DNA of 64,000 bases. Origin: UBA6080 sp964607515 (lineage in GTDB: Bacteria; Fermentibacterota; Fermentibacteria; Fermentibacterales; JCC-6). Numbering within the stretch: position 1 is the first letter of the stretch; each line of letters begins with the position of its first letter. Location: NCBI GenBank assembly GCA_964607515.1, contig CAZSKU010000003.1, forward strand, positions 82,229-146,228, in the 5' to 3' direction. The notes under the pieces were generated by a model that saw only the letters and a program-made list of their open reading frames with translations, was not told the origin of the DNA and did no database searches. The position numbers were made by a program, and so were the translations under genes. Of the stretch, positions 39,949-49,219 are shown piece by piece.

Positions 39949-40524
39949 TCAGAGAACCCCGGCCGTCGCCAGGGCCAGAAACAGCCATCCCGCTCCCGCC
40001 AGGAACGCCGGTGTGAAACCTATCTCCGGCACTCTTTCCTCCGGCGGCTCGATACCGGCCAGCACCTCCTCCGCCACCCCCGCCAGCCTGCCGCGGAGGA
40101 GCGGTTTTCCCGCCCCCCGGGTCCATGCTTTCCGGGCGGCTGCGGCTGCGGCTCCTCCGGCCAGGAGGGCGAATATCACCGGTTCCAGAGGTTTTTCGAG
40201 GAAGCGGACCTTTCCAGCCAGCCTCCGCAGAACTCCGGCGCACCCGGCTGCCCCCAGGGACCAGGCGAAGTAGGATCCCGCGGCGGCTGCGGAAAGCCAT
40301 CGGAGCGAGGGAATGACGGCCTCAGGCGACCGCAGCAGGGCCCAGCCCAGGGCAAGCCCCGGGGGCAGCGCCAGGGCCGAAAGCCGTTTCAGGTAGCCAA
40401 CCCCCCCCTGAAGAGCACCGGCCACCGGGAACAGACCGAAACCGGCCAGACTTTCGGGCCTGCACAGAAAAGCAGACCCGGGGGTTCCCGCCAGGGCGGC
40501 GAAGACCAGTATCGCCCCGGTCAG
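39949..40524 (-). CDS. Membrane protein of unknown function (CTG start)
   Basis: With a start at CTG 40524 the protein has 191 residues and four to five hydrophobic segments (TGAILVFAALAGTPGSAFLC, LSALALPPGLALGWALL, SAAAAGSYFAWSLGAAG, FLAGAGWLFLALATAG). The CTG overlaps the rluD stop as CTGA, and GGAGGGAG lies four bases upstream. The only later start, GTG 40425, would remove the first membrane segment. No family is recognised. Inner membrane, between rluD and truA. Confidence 0.65.
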   Translation of the reverse strand: MTGAILVFAALAGTPGSAFLCRPESLAGFGLFPVAGALQGGVGYLKRLSALALPPGLALGWALLRSPEAVIPSLRWLSAAAAGSYFAWSLGAAGCAGVLRRLAGKVRFLEKPLEPVIFALLAGGAAAAAARKAWTRGAGKPLLRGRLAGVAEEVLAGIEPPEERVPEIGFTPAFLAGAGWLFLALATAGVL

Positions 40525-41504
40525 ACCGCTCCCTCCATGTCCCGGGCCAGCAACCGCTGAACCAGCCTGAACTCGGTGGGCGGAGCGGAGTTGAACTCCA
40601 TCTCCTCCCCGGTCACCGGGTGAATGAATCCCAGGGTTTCCGCGTGGAGCATTTGATGCCCGGCCAGCCGTAGGACATCAGCCACCAGCTCCCTGTCGGC
40701 TTTCACCGAGGAGTGGCATGCGGGTTTCATGCCGCCGTACTTGGCGTCGGCTATCACCGGACACCCCATGCAGGTGGCCCCATGGACCCTTATCTGGTGG
40801 GTTCTGCCGGTCTCCAGCCGGAACTCCAGCAGGTCGGCGAACCGGAAAGGCTTGATTACCTTGTAGTTGGTGACGGCCCGGCGCCCCCCCGACACCACGG
40901 CCATCTTCTGCCGGTTCACCGGGTGCCTGCCGATGGGGGCGTCTATGCGCCCCTGAGGGGGATCCGGGTGGTTCCAGCAGAGAGCGAGGTACCTTCTCCT
41001 GACGCTTCTGGAGGAGAGCTGGGAGGAGAGGCCCCGGTGGGTGACGTCGTCTTTGGCCGCCACCAGCAGACCCGTCGTGTCCTTGTCCAGCCGGTGGACT
41101 ATCCCCGGGCGGAGTTCCCCGCTGATTCCCGACAGGTTCCTGCAGTGGAAGAGCAGCCCGTTCACCAGGGTCCCGCTCCGGGCGAAAGCCGTGGGATGGA
41201 CCACCAGACCGGGCTGCTTGTTCACCACCACCAGATGGTCGTCCTCGAAGACAAGGTCCAGCGGAATATTCTCGGGAGCCAGCTCGATCGGTTCGGGGTC
41301 GGGTACGTTCAGACAGACCGTACACCCCCGGCGGAGCCTGGTGGAGGGTTTGGAAGCCACCTCCCCCTCCACTGACACATGGCCGTTGCGGATAAGGGTG
41401 CTGATGTAGCTGCGGCTCTGGTCAACATCCTCCTGGCTCACCAGGAAGCTGTCCAGCCGCACTCCCTCCTCATCCTCCTCGACGGAGAAACAGAGCGCCG
41501 GCAA
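40521..41504 (-). CDS. rluD: RluD-type 23S rRNA pseudouridine synthase
   Basis: The 327-residue protein has an N-terminal S4 domain (EEGVRLDSFLVSQE, YISTLIRNGHVSVEG), catalytic motif HRLDKDTTGLLVAAK, then GRHPVNRQKMAVV and RTHQIRVHGATCMGCPV. This fits RluD/RluC, which modify 23S rRNA; exact sites are not shown. The start is TTG 41504 with only a weak ribosome site; it retains the whole S4 domain, whereas GTG further in would clip it. Confidence 0.87.
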   Translation of the reverse strand: MPALCFSVEEDEEGVRLDSFLVSQEDVDQSRSYISTLIRNGHVSVEGEVASKPSTRLRRGCTVCLNVPDPEPIELAPENIPLDLVFEDDHLVVVNKQPGLVVHPTAFARSGTLVNGLLFHCRNLSGISGELRPGIVHRLDKDTTGLLVAAKDDVTHRGLSSQLSSRSVRRRYLALCWNHPDPPQGRIDAPIGRHPVNRQKMAVVSGGRRAVTNYKVIKPFRFADLLEFRLETGRTHQIRVHGATCMGCPVIADAKYGGMKPACHSSVKADRELVADVLRLAGHQMLHAETLGFIHPVTGEEMEFNSAPPTEFRLVQRLLARDMEGAV

Positions 41505-41508
41505 CTGG

Positions 41509-41976
41509 CTACTGGGTTCGCAGTATCAGATGGTAGCCGAACTGGGTTTCCACCACGCCGGACACCTCGCCCACTTCCAGGGCGAAGGCCGCCTGTTCGA
41601 ACTCCCGCACCATGGCTCCCCTGCCGAAGACCCCCAGAGCGCCGCCGTCCCTGCCGGAGGGGCAATCCGAATACTCGCTGGCTGCCTCGGCGAAGCCGAT
41701 CTCTCCGGCGGCGACCCTGTCCTGGATCTCGCCGATCAGAGCCTGGGCTTCCTCCCGGGTTCTCTCGATCCCCTGGACCTGGCTTCCGGCATAGCTGACC
41801 AGAATGTGGCTGGCACCGACTGCTGTCACTTCCTGCTCCTCGATTGCCGTCGTGTCCGGCACTTCCACCGGAACGTCCTCCACCGGGGGCTGAACCTGGT
41901 CCCCCGGCACGGGTTCCTGACCGCACGCCGTCGCCAGGAGAGCGGCAGCCAGGGCGAACGGAACCAGTCGTTTCAC
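41509..41976 (-). CDS. Parvulin-type peptidyl-prolyl isomerase lipoprotein
   Basis: The 155-residue protein begins MKRLVPFALAAALLATAC (lipidated Cys18), has a Pro/Val/Glu linker and then a PpiC/rotamase domain: ASHILVSYAGSQ, AGEIGFAEAASEYSDCPSG, DGGALGVFGRGAMVREFEQA and VVETQFGYHLILR. It should assist folding of exported proteins in the periplasm. It is divergent from the aminotransferase gene. Confidence 0.9.
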   Translation of the reverse strand: MKRLVPFALAAALLATACGQEPVPGDQVQPPVEDVPVEVPDTTAIEEQEVTAVGASHILVSYAGSQVQGIERTREEAQALIGEIQDRVAAGEIGFAEAASEYSDCPSGRDGGALGVFGRGAMVREFEQAAFALEVGEVSGVVETQFGYHLILRTQ

Positions 41977-42035
41977 TGAATCCTCCTTTAACTGCGTGAA
42001 TCGGAACGCCGCAAATATACCGGGTCCGCCGGGTG

Positions 42036-42065
42036 TTGACAGGGGTTGAGGGCATTACCGATACT
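42036..42065 (+). promoter_or_regulatory. Possible promoter of the aminotransferase gene
   Basis: TTGACA (42036-42041) and GATACT (42060-42065) are separated by 18 bases and lie about 50 bases before the TTG start. Confidence 0.45.
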
Positions 42066-42116
42066 ACGAAAGCCCATGATCCTTTTTTCTCTATTGGACA
42101 GGAAAGGGGTGCACCG

Positions 42117-43325
42117 TTGGAACGGGAGAAATACTTCGCGTCGAGAACCCGAGGAATGAAAAGATCGGTGATCAGGGAGCTGTTGAAACTCACCAGCAAA
42201 CCCGAGGTCATCAGCTTCGCCGGGGGCCTTCCGGCGCCCAGAACCTTCCCGGTGGAAGATGTGAGGAAGGCCGTTCTCGACGTTCTTGAAACATCCGCCG
42301 ACCTGGCCCTTCAGTACGGTGCCACCGAGGGCGACGGCAATCTTCGCAGGGAACTGGCCAGGGTGATGAAGGCCGACGGCATTGACGCCGATCCGGACCA
42401 CATCCTGGTGACCACGGCCAGCCAGCAGGGGCTGGATCTCATCGGAAAGGTGTTCCTTGATCCGGGCGACACCTGCGTGTGCGGCCTCCCCACATACCTG
42501 GGCGGCCTTCAGGCCATCAGGAGCTACGAAGGCATCCCCGTGGGAACTCCGCTGGACGACGAAGGAATGATCCCCGATGAACTTGAGAAAACCCTGGATA
42601 CCCTGGAAGCACAGAACAGAAGGCCCAGGTTCCTCTACATCATTCCTGACTTCCAGAACCCCGCCGGGGTGACCATCCCCGCGGCCAGGCGGAAACGGAT
42701 AGTGGAGATCGCCCGCCAGCGTGACTACCTGATCGTGGAGGACACGCCCTACAGGCAGATCCGCTTCACCGGAGAGCATCAGCCCACCTTTCAGAGCCTC
42801 GCCCCGGAACGGGTTCTCTCGCTGTACACCTTCAGCAAGATTCTCCTTCCCGGCTTCAGGATCGGATGGGCCTACGGCCCGGACTGGATAGTGGAGAAAC
42901 TGGTAATGGCCAAGCAGTCCGCCGACCTGTGCACCACCCCCTTCTGCCAAGCCATCGCCGCGAGAATGCTCTCCCAGGGGGTGCTGGAGAAAGGTCTTGC
43001 CGAAACCATCAAGCTCTACAGGCACCGCTGCGCCCTGATGCTGCAGTGCTTCGACGAGCACCTCTCGGGAATTCCGGGGGTCCACTGGACACGTCCCGAG
43101 GGGGGGCTTTTCCTGTGGCTGCGGCTCCCTCCGGGCAACAACACCACGGAGCTGTTCAAGAAGGCCATAGACATGAACGTGGCCTACGTTCCCGGAAGCG
43201 CCTTCTACCCCGAGGGCGACGACCACACCGGAATGCGGCTCAACTTCAGCTATTCAGACGACGAAAAGACCGTCGAAGGGGTTAAACGCCTCAGCGCCCT
43301 CATCCGAGAGGCGATCGGGAGGTAG
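42117..43325 (+). CDS. PLP-dependent aminotransferase, LysN/Aro8-like
   Basis: The 402-residue fold-type I aminotransferase shows VISFAGGLPAPRTFP, LQYGATEGDGNLRRELA, FLYIIPDFQNPAGVTI, IVEDTPYRQI and the PLP lysine in YTFSKILLPGFRIGW. Such enzymes use 2-aminoadipate, leucine or aromatic amino acids; specificity cannot be read here. The start is TTG 42117, preceded by GGAAAGGGG; upstream in-frame codons show no homology. One of few plus-strand genes; the dihydroorotate-dehydrogenase-like gene follows at 20 bases. Confidence 0.9.
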   Translation: MEREKYFASRTRGMKRSVIRELLKLTSKPEVISFAGGLPAPRTFPVEDVRKAVLDVLETSADLALQYGATEGDGNLRRELARVMKADGIDADPDHILVTTASQQGLDLIGKVFLDPGDTCVCGLPTYLGGLQAIRSYEGIPVGTPLDDEGMIPDELEKTLDTLEAQNRRPRFLYIIPDFQNPAGVTIPAARRKRIVEIARQRDYLIVEDTPYRQIRFTGEHQPTFQSLAPERVLSLYTFSKILLPGFRIGWAYGPDWIVEKLVMAKQSADLCTTPFCQAIAARMLSQGVLEKGLAETIKLYRHRCALMLQCFDEHLSGIPGVHWTRPEGGLFLWLRLPPGNNTTELFKKAIDMNVAYVPGSAFYPEGDDHTGMRLNFSYSDDEKTVEGVKRLSALIREAIGR

Positions 43326-43345
43326 CCTCCCGGGAAAGGACGTCT

Positions 43346-44308
43346 TTGAACACCTCGACGATCTACATGGGCATGCGCCTGCGGAATCCGGTCATCGTGG
43401 GCAGCAGCGGCCTCACATCCACACCTGAGAAGGTCGCCGCCTGCCGGAACGCCGGGGCCGGCGCCGTTGTTCTCAAATCTATATTCGAAGAGCAGATAGA
43501 ACGGGATCTGGGCCTTTTGTCCGGCTCCTCCTGGTACCCCGAGGCCGCGGACTACATCGGCAGGTACGGCATGGACGACGCGGTGGCCCGTTACCTGGCC
43601 CTGTTCCGGGAGGCCTCCGCCAGGGTGGACATTCCGGTGATTCCCAGCATCCACTGCTTCGGCTCCGGCAAGTGGGTGGACTTCGCCGCCAGACTTCAGG
43701 ACGCCGGCGCTCCGGCGCTCGAGCTGAACGCCTTCATCCTCCCCTCCGACCCCCGGAAGACCGGCCGGGAGAACGAGCAGTCAATCCTGGACATCGTCTC
43801 CGGTATCAGGAAGGTGGTCACCATCCCCGTGGCGGTGAAACTGGGCAGCCACTTCTCCGGCCTCTCAACCTTCGCCCGGGAACTGGAAGCCGCCGGGGCC
43901 GACGCCCTGGTGCTCTTCAACCGGTTCTACATGCTGGACATAGATATCGAGAAGATGCAGATCGTTCCGGGGGCCAACCTCAGCAACCCGCAGGAAGCCC
44001 AGACCGTAACCCGCTGGATATCCATCCTCAGGCCCCTGCTGAAGTGCGATCTGGCGGCCACCACCGGGATCCACGACGGCCCGGGGCTGGTGAGGCAGAT
44101 CCTGGCTGGGGCGAGAGCGGTTCAGGTCTGCAGCGTGCTCTATAGAAACGGGCTCGGGGCGGTTGCCCCGATGCTGGCCTTCCTGTCGGACTGGATGAAG
44201 AGGCACGGCCACCAGTCCATAGACTCGTTCATGGGAAACATGGCGGCCGCCGCCAACCCGGCGGAGTTCCTCCGGGTGCAGTTCATGAAGGTTTCCCTGG
44301 AGCAGTAG
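43346..44308 (+). CDS. Dihydroorotate dehydrogenase-like flavoprotein
   Basis: The 320-residue TIM-barrel protein resembles class 1 dihydroorotate dehydrogenase: MGMRLRNPVIVGSSGLTSTP, AGAVVLKSIFEEQIERDL, TIPVAVKLGSHFSGLS, AGADALVLFNRFYMLDID, ATTGIHDGPGLVRQILAGAR. The orotate-binding NxSCPN motif is replaced (ELNAFILPSDP), so the substrate is probably different; such genes are widely annotated as DHOD-like. The start is TTG 43346 with GGAAAGGA six bases before. A terminator follows. Confidence 0.85.
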   Translation: MNTSTIYMGMRLRNPVIVGSSGLTSTPEKVAACRNAGAGAVVLKSIFEEQIERDLGLLSGSSWYPEAADYIGRYGMDDAVARYLALFREASARVDIPVIPSIHCFGSGKWVDFAARLQDAGAPALELNAFILPSDPRKTGRENEQSILDIVSGIRKVVTIPVAVKLGSHFSGLSTFARELEAAGADALVLFNRFYMLDIDIEKMQIVPGANLSNPQEAQTVTRWISILRPLLKCDLAATTGIHDGPGLVRQILAGARAVQVCSVLYRNGLGAVAPMLAFLSDWMKRHGHQSIDSFMGNMAAAANPAEFLRVQFMKVSLEQ

Positions 44309-44322
44309 ACAGGGATGGAGTA

Positions 44323-44360
44323 ACGCCCCGGAGGACACTTCCCCCGGGGCGTTTCCTTTT
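44323..44360 (+). terminator. Rho-independent terminator after the DHOD-like gene
   Basis: ACGCCCCGG and CCGGGGCGT form a nine-pair stem with a 12-base loop, followed by TTTCCTTTT. It abuts the stop of the opposite Cys-rich gene. Confidence 0.8.
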
Positions 44361-44625
44361 ACCGGCTCCCGCAGCCTCCGCAGCCGCCTGCGCCGCAGGG
44401 CGCGGCGACTTCCCGGACAGGCTTGCACACGTACGCCAAATCGTCCGAGCAGGAACAGGAATCCGCGCACCCGCAGTCATCCCCGCAGGTGCACTCCCCG
44501 CCCTCCAGGCACCCGCAGTCCGGGGTGCATTCGCAGTCGCACTCCCCGCAGCGCTCGGGGGGATCCCCCGGAACCGCGAATGCCAGGGCGGCCGCCACCA
44601 GGGCCGCTACCGCCAGCTTTCTCAC
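44359..44625 (-). CDS. Secreted Cys-rich, metallothionein-like protein
   Basis: The 88-residue product has a signal peptide (RKLAVAALVAAALAFA) and a mature part of about 68 residues with 16 Cys. These are arranged as CxC and CxxxC clusters (CGECDCEC, CTPDCGC, CTCGDDCGC, CSCSDDL, ending CGAGGCGGCGSR). There are many Asp/Glu and few aromatics. This composition suits a metal thiolate cluster, but metallothioneins are normally cytoplasmic, and this one should be exported. The start is GTG 44625 with GGAAAGGAG five bases before. A palindromic operator-like site lies about 40 bases upstream. Confidence 0.75.
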   Translation of the reverse strand: MRKLAVAALVAAALAFAVPGDPPERCGECDCECTPDCGCLEGGECTCGDDCGCADSCSCSDDLAYVCKPVREVAAPCGAGGCGGCGSR

Positions 44626-44661
44626 AGGAACTCCTTTCCATGGGGTTCACAGAGGACTCTA

Positions 44662-44674
44662 TACCATTATGGTA
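44662..44674 (-). promoter_or_regulatory. Palindromic operator-like site upstream of the Cys-rich gene
   Basis: TACCATTATGGTA is a perfect 13-base palindrome. On the minus strand it overlaps a possible -10 (TATAGA) for the Cys-rich gene, so a repressor or metal sensor could bind here. Confidence 0.45.
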
Positions 44675-44723
44675 GGAATATGTTCCCGGACCGCTATGCC
44701 TGCCATTGTGCCGGCAGACCTTT

Positions 44724-45110
44724 TCACTTGAACAGGAGCCTGACTTCCTCTTTCATCAGGGTCACCAGGGTGAAGACCCCGAGTATGGTGCCGAAGGGCA
44801 TGAAGATGCACTCGATACCCGCCATGACCATGCAGAAACCGTGCTTCCTCCTGCCCCGGAGCCTTCTTCCCGCGGCGATGACGAACCCAGCCAGGGTCCA
44901 GCCCACGGTGATGGCCACGGCGGCAAGAACCACGAAGACCAGCCCCATTATCGGCGGGGGAGGGTTTTCTGACTCGGGAAAGTCGCCCGTCATGAAGACT
45001 ATGCCCATTGTGAGGTGAATCAGGAATATGGAGGCCCCCAGGATCATCAATACGCCCACCACGTAATGAAAGATTCCCAGCAGATCCAGCACCCTCTCGT
45101 CCTGCGTCAT
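44724..45110 (-). CDS. Small membrane protein of unknown function
   Basis: The 128-residue protein has three to four hydrophobic segments (LGIFHYVVGVLMILGASIFL, IMGLVFVVLAAVAITVGWTL, GIECIFMPFGTILGVFTLVT). It resembles small DUF4870- or DUF4064-like membrane proteins, without assigned role. The last segment (MPFGTILGVFTLVTLMKEEV) is a pattern common in this style of protein. Start ATG 45110 has AAGGAAGGGA upstream. Confidence 0.75.
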   Translation of the reverse strand: MTQDERVLDLLGIFHYVVGVLMILGASIFLIHLTMGIVFMTGDFPESENPPPPIMGLVFVVLAAVAITVGWTLAGFVIAAGRRLRGRRKHGFCMVMAGIECIFMPFGTILGVFTLVTLMKEEVRLLFK

Positions 45111-45126
45111 CCCATTCCCTTCCTTT

Positions 45127-45669
45127 TCAGAATCCGTTTCCCCGGCCGGAGACCCGGCCCCTTCCGTCGAACCGTACGCCTTCCATCTCCAGCAGGGCCC
45201 TCTTCATGGCTCTTCCGCCCTGGTACTCGCCGGGAAAGCCGTCCGATCTGACAGCCCGGTGGCATGGAATGATAACCGGAAACGGGTTTCCCGCCAGGGC
45301 GTTTCCCACCGCCCGGGGACCGGTGGACAACCGGCGGGCCAGTCCGCCGTAGGTGGTTGTCTTCCCCCGGGGAACTCCGTACTCCTCGAGAAGCACAGAC
45401 TTCCGGAACTCTCCCAGCCCGTCCATGTCGGCCAGCTCCAGGGAAAAAGTCACCGGCTCCCCTTCAAGAAAGGCCCTCATGTTCCGGACAAGCCGGTCCA
45501 CCTCCCGGCAGCTTCCCTGCGCGGCGCCCGGAAACACCGTCGACGCCGCTTCCGTTCCCGAAAGGCCGGGTCGGGAGAGGAATACTCTTACCACCCTGGG
45601 GCCGGGCCTCCATACCACCGCCACCGGGCCGAAATTCCGGTGTTCCAGGGTCTCGATGCCCGTCTTCAC
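45127..45669 (-). CDS. ogt: Methylated-DNA-protein-cysteine methyltransferase
   Basis: The 180-residue protein repairs O6-methylguanine by suicidal transfer to its Cys. It shows YGVPRGKTTTYGGLARRLS (helix-turn-helix), AVGNALAGNPFPVIIPCHRA (active Cys) and the family end YQGGRAMKRALLEME. There is no Ada regulatory domain. Coupled to the EamA gene by ATGA. Confidence 0.93.
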   Translation of the reverse strand: MKTGIETLEHRNFGPVAVVWRPGPRVVRVFLSRPGLSGTEAASTVFPGAAQGSCREVDRLVRNMRAFLEGEPVTFSLELADMDGLGEFRKSVLLEEYGVPRGKTTTYGGLARRLSTGPRAVGNALAGNPFPVIIPCHRAVRSDGFPGEYQGGRAMKRALLEMEGVRFDGRGRVSGRGNGF

Positions 45670-46526
45670 CTGGCCCGTCCCATCACCAGGAAGCTTCCCG
45701 CGGCGGTGAGCACCAGCCCGGCCCAGAACGCCGGGGGCTGCCGCTCCCCCAGAAATCCGGCGGCCAGGAGTGATGCCACCGCGGGTTTGAGCATGAAAAC
45801 CATGGAGGCCGCCAGGGCGCCCATCCTTCTCACCGCCCGGATGAATGTGAGGTAGGCCAGACCGCTGACCCCAACCGAAAGGTACAGCGTCGAAATGACC
45901 GGGCCCGGCCCGGCCAGCAGGGGCGCGGGAGAGAAGGAAACCCCCGTCAGCGCCATGACCGGCGCCAGGACGGCCACCCCGGCGGTGAAGGAGACTGCGT
46001 TGACCGTGAAGGGGTCGGTGCTCCGGGATACCTTCCTTCCCAGAACCGTGAATACAGCGAAGGCCGCCGCCGAGACCACCGCCAGGGCCGTTCCCCGGTC
46101 CACAGACAACCGGTGAAGGCCGCTCACCAGGGCCAGCCCCGCCAGCCCCGCGAGAAGCCCGGCGACCTGCCTCGGTACCGGTCTCTCCATCCCCGCCGCG
46201 GCGGAGATTCCGAAGACCAGCACCGGGTTGGCGCAGAACACCGTGGCCGCCACGCCGGCGGAGGTGAGTTTCACCGCGGTCTGCAGCAGGGTCATGGCCA
46301 CGGTGATGTTCACCACCCCCATCACCGCCAGGGTGATCAGGGTGCGCCGGCTCAGGGCCCGCAGGGTGGACGGGCCCCGGCGGCGGAGCAGGATGGCCGC
46401 CAGTACCGCGGCCCCGGCAAGGAACCTCCAGAAGGTCAGGGTCACCGGCTCCACCACGGCCATCAGGGGCTTGCTGACCACCTCCATGGAGGCGAAAAAG
46501 AAAAGGGTCACAAGAAAGTCAGCCAT
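45666..46526 (-). CDS. EamA-family (DMT) transporter
   Basis: The 286-residue protein has about ten membrane helices in two EamA repeats (FASMEVVSKPLMAVVEPVTL then TFWRFLAGAAVLAAI; later VNAVSFTAGVAVLAPVMAL and GALAASMVFMLKPAVASLLA). DMT members export amino acids, metabolites or drugs; substrate unknown. It starts eight bases before the end of the CPBP gene. Confidence 0.88.
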   Translation of the reverse strand: MADFLVTLFFFASMEVVSKPLMAVVEPVTLTFWRFLAGAAVLAAILLRRRGPSTLRALSRRTLITLAVMGVVNITVAMTLLQTAVKLTSAGVAATVFCANPVLVFGISAAAGMERPVPRQVAGLLAGLAGLALVSGLHRLSVDRGTALAVVSAAAFAVFTVLGRKVSRSTDPFTVNAVSFTAGVAVLAPVMALTGVSFSPAPLLAGPGPVISTLYLSVGVSGLAYLTFIRAVRRMGALAASMVFMLKPAVASLLAAGFLGERQPPAFWAGLVLTAAGSFLVMGRAR

Positions 46527-47271
46527 CCCGCCTTCTTCCGAAGAGCTTCAAGGCGCCCGGAACCACCATGAGCAGCAGAACCGCGGTGAGAAAGGGGGAT
46601 GATTCGGGTCCGAAGGAGCCTGTTTCAAACGCCGGCCTGAAAACCGCCGGAAAACGGTACCCGCTCACCCCGAATCCCATGGCGACCCCGATGCCGGCAT
46701 TCCACAGGAAGTGGGCCGCCACCGCCCCGGCCATGCCGCCGCCGGAGGCCCGGAGGAGGCACAGTCCCAAGCCCGCCAGGAAAATGTTCACCATTCCCAG
46801 GGGGTTGGAGAAGGGGTTGTTCATGTGAACCACGGTGAACAGGACCGTGGAGAGGAGGGTTCCCAGGGCGAACCTGCCGCCCATGGAAAGGGCGTCCGCC
46901 AGGAACAGCCGGAATGCCAGTTCCTCATGGACTGCGTACAGGAGCAGCGCCGACAGGGCAACGGCCCAGCCTTGCTCGAAGGAAGGCACCGCGCCCCCAC
47001 GGAGAAGCTGCGCCAGGGGTATCCACAGGGCGGCTCCCACGGCGATAGGAGCCCACTTGAAGCCCGATGCGCTCCAGCGGTTCTCTGCCCGGGGCACCAG
47101 CAGAATTGTGAGGAGTGCTGTGGGAACCATGCTCAGGGCGGACGCCGAAGCGTCGGAAATCAGCCCTTCGCCCCAGGACAGGGCCCATCGAAGAACGAAC
47201 CAGAGGGCCATGCCGGCGAACGCGAAGAGCAGCCTCGGCAGGGTTCTCCGAAGGGGCGGTTCGCCGATCAC
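46519..47271 (-). CDS. CPBP-family intramembrane metalloprotease
   Basis: The 250-residue membrane protein has about six to eight segments and the CPBP/Abi motifs: EE---R in VHEELAFRLFLADAL, FTVVHMNN (second motif with His) and HFLWNAG (third). These residues coordinate zinc in prenyl-endopeptidase relatives such as Rce1. The start is GTG 47271 with GGGGGAG six bases upstream, 11 bases after the tpi part of the fusion. Substrate is unknown; it may process lipoprotein- or bacteriocin-like peptides. Confidence 0.85.
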   Translation of the reverse strand: MIGEPPLRRTLPRLLFAFAGMALWFVLRWALSWGEGLISDASASALSMVPTALLTILLVPRAENRWSASGFKWAPIAVGAALWIPLAQLLRGGAVPSFEQGWAVALSALLLYAVHEELAFRLFLADALSMGGRFALGTLLSTVLFTVVHMNNPFSNPLGMVNIFLAGLGLCLLRASGGGMAGAVAAHFLWNAGIGVAMGFGVSGYRFPAVFRPAFETGSFGPESSPFLTAVLLLMVVPGALKLFGRRRDG

Positions 47272-47282
47272 CCGGCTCCCCC

Positions 47283-49219
47283 TCAGAGAGAGGCCAGAAT
47301 GTCCAGAAAGCTCTCGGAGTCCAGGCTGGCGCCGCCCACCAGGGCGCCGTCCACGTCGGGCATGGAGAGCAGGTCCGGGGCGTTCTCCGGGGTGACGCTG
47401 CCGCCGTAGACTATCCTGGTTTCCCGGGCGAAGCCGGCGCCGAAGATGTCGCCGAGCAGTCTGCGGATCAGTCCGTGAACTTCCCGGGCCTGGTCCGGGG
47501 TGGCGTTCCTGCCGGTGCCTATGGCCCATACAGGCTCGTAGGCCACCGCCAGGTTGTCCGGGTCCGCGTCCCTCAGATTTCCGAGGGCCGACTCGATCTG
47601 GCCCCGCACCACCTCTTCGGTCCTCCCGGCTTCCCTTTCCTCCAGAGTCTCCCCGACGCAGAGAAGCCCCTTCAGCCCGGCGGATATCCCGGCCTGCAGC
47701 TTTCCGGCCACGGTTTCCGAAGACTCTCCGAGGATGCGGCGTCGCTCGCTGTGGCCCGCCAGGAACCACCGGCAGCCGGCTTCCAGGAGCATTTCGGCGC
47801 TCACCTCGCCGGTGAAGGCGCCCTTCTTCTCCCGGAAGACGTCCTGCCCCCCCAGAAGCACGCCGGCTTCCTCAGCTGCCTCGGTCAGACCGGCAAGGAG
47901 GGTGAAGGGCGGGAATAGAACCGTTTCGGCGCCGAAGCCGACCGAGTTCCCGGTCCGCATGGCTTCTAGAAAGTCCAGGGCCCCTTCCCGGGTTCCGTTC
48001 ATCTTCCAGTTGGCGCCCATCAGGGGCCTGACCCCTTCCACGGCAATGTGCTTCAGAGCCGGCAGGTCGTTGCCCTGCAGGAGTTCCAGGCTGGCCCCGC
48101 CCCCGGTGGAGGCGTGGGTGACCCGGTCCAGAACCCCCGCCTCGGTGACCGCCCGAAGGCTGTCTCCGCCGCCCACTATGGTGACGGCTCCCCGGGAGGT
48201 TGCCTCGGCCAGCATCATCGCTGCCTCCCGGGTGGCGGCGTCGAAGGGGGGAACCTCAAAGAGGCCCATGGGTCCGTTCCAGACCACGGTGCCGCTTCTG
48301 CCGATGACTTCCCGGAAGAGGGCCACCGACCCGGGCCCGATGTCGTAACCCGCCGTGCCGTCAGGGATTGCGTCCCATGGAACGGTGACTGGTTTCTCCT
48401 CCGGGGAAGGGGCGCAGACGTAGTCCACCGGAAGCACCAGGTTCACCCCGGCCTTTTCGGCGGCTCTCATGATCTCCCGGGCGGTCTCAACCCGGTCCTC
48501 CTCCACCAGGCTGCGGCCCGTGGAGACACCTTTCGCCCGGACGAAGGTGAAGGCCATGGCACCCCCCACCAGGAGGTTGTCGAGCCTTGGAAGGACGTGC
48601 TGGATCATGGCAACCTTGTCGCTTACCTTGGCCCCCCCCATGAGCACCGTGAAGGGCTTCCTCGGGTGAGTCACCATCCTTCCGAAGGCTTCCAGCTCCT
48701 TCTCCACCAGAAGGCCTGCGTACCCTCCGCCCATGACCGACGGGACTCCGGCCGTGGAGGCGTGCTCCCGGTGGCACGTTCCGAAGGCGTCGTTCACATA
48801 GATCTGGGCCAGTTCCGCCAGTTCCCTGGAGAAAACCGGGTCGTTGGCCTCCTCCCCGGGATGGAATCGGAGGTTCTCGATGAGAAGCACCTGTCCCGGG
48901 GCCAGCCCCCGGGCCATGGCCTTCACCCTGGGTCCGGAAACCCGGTCTATGAAGAGCACCTCGTAGTCTTCCAGGAGTTCCGACAGCCTTTCGGCCACCG
49001 GGGCCAGGCTGTACTTGGGCTCCGGCGCTCCCTTGGGTCTTCCGAGGTGGCTGCACAGGACCACCGGGCTCCCCTGGTCGAGAACGTACCTGAGGGTCGG
49101 CAGCGAGGCTATAAGCCTGCCGTCGTCCATAACCCGGCCCTTCTCCACCGGGACGTTGAGGTCCGCCCGGAGGAACACGGTTCTCCCGCCGGTTCTGGTC
49201 TCCCGGATGGACGGATACC

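Noticed and set aside
41438..42211. A minus-strand frame across the parvulin gene and its upstream region
   Set aside because: It overlaps the well-supported parvulin lipoprotein in another frame and runs through the divergent promoter region.
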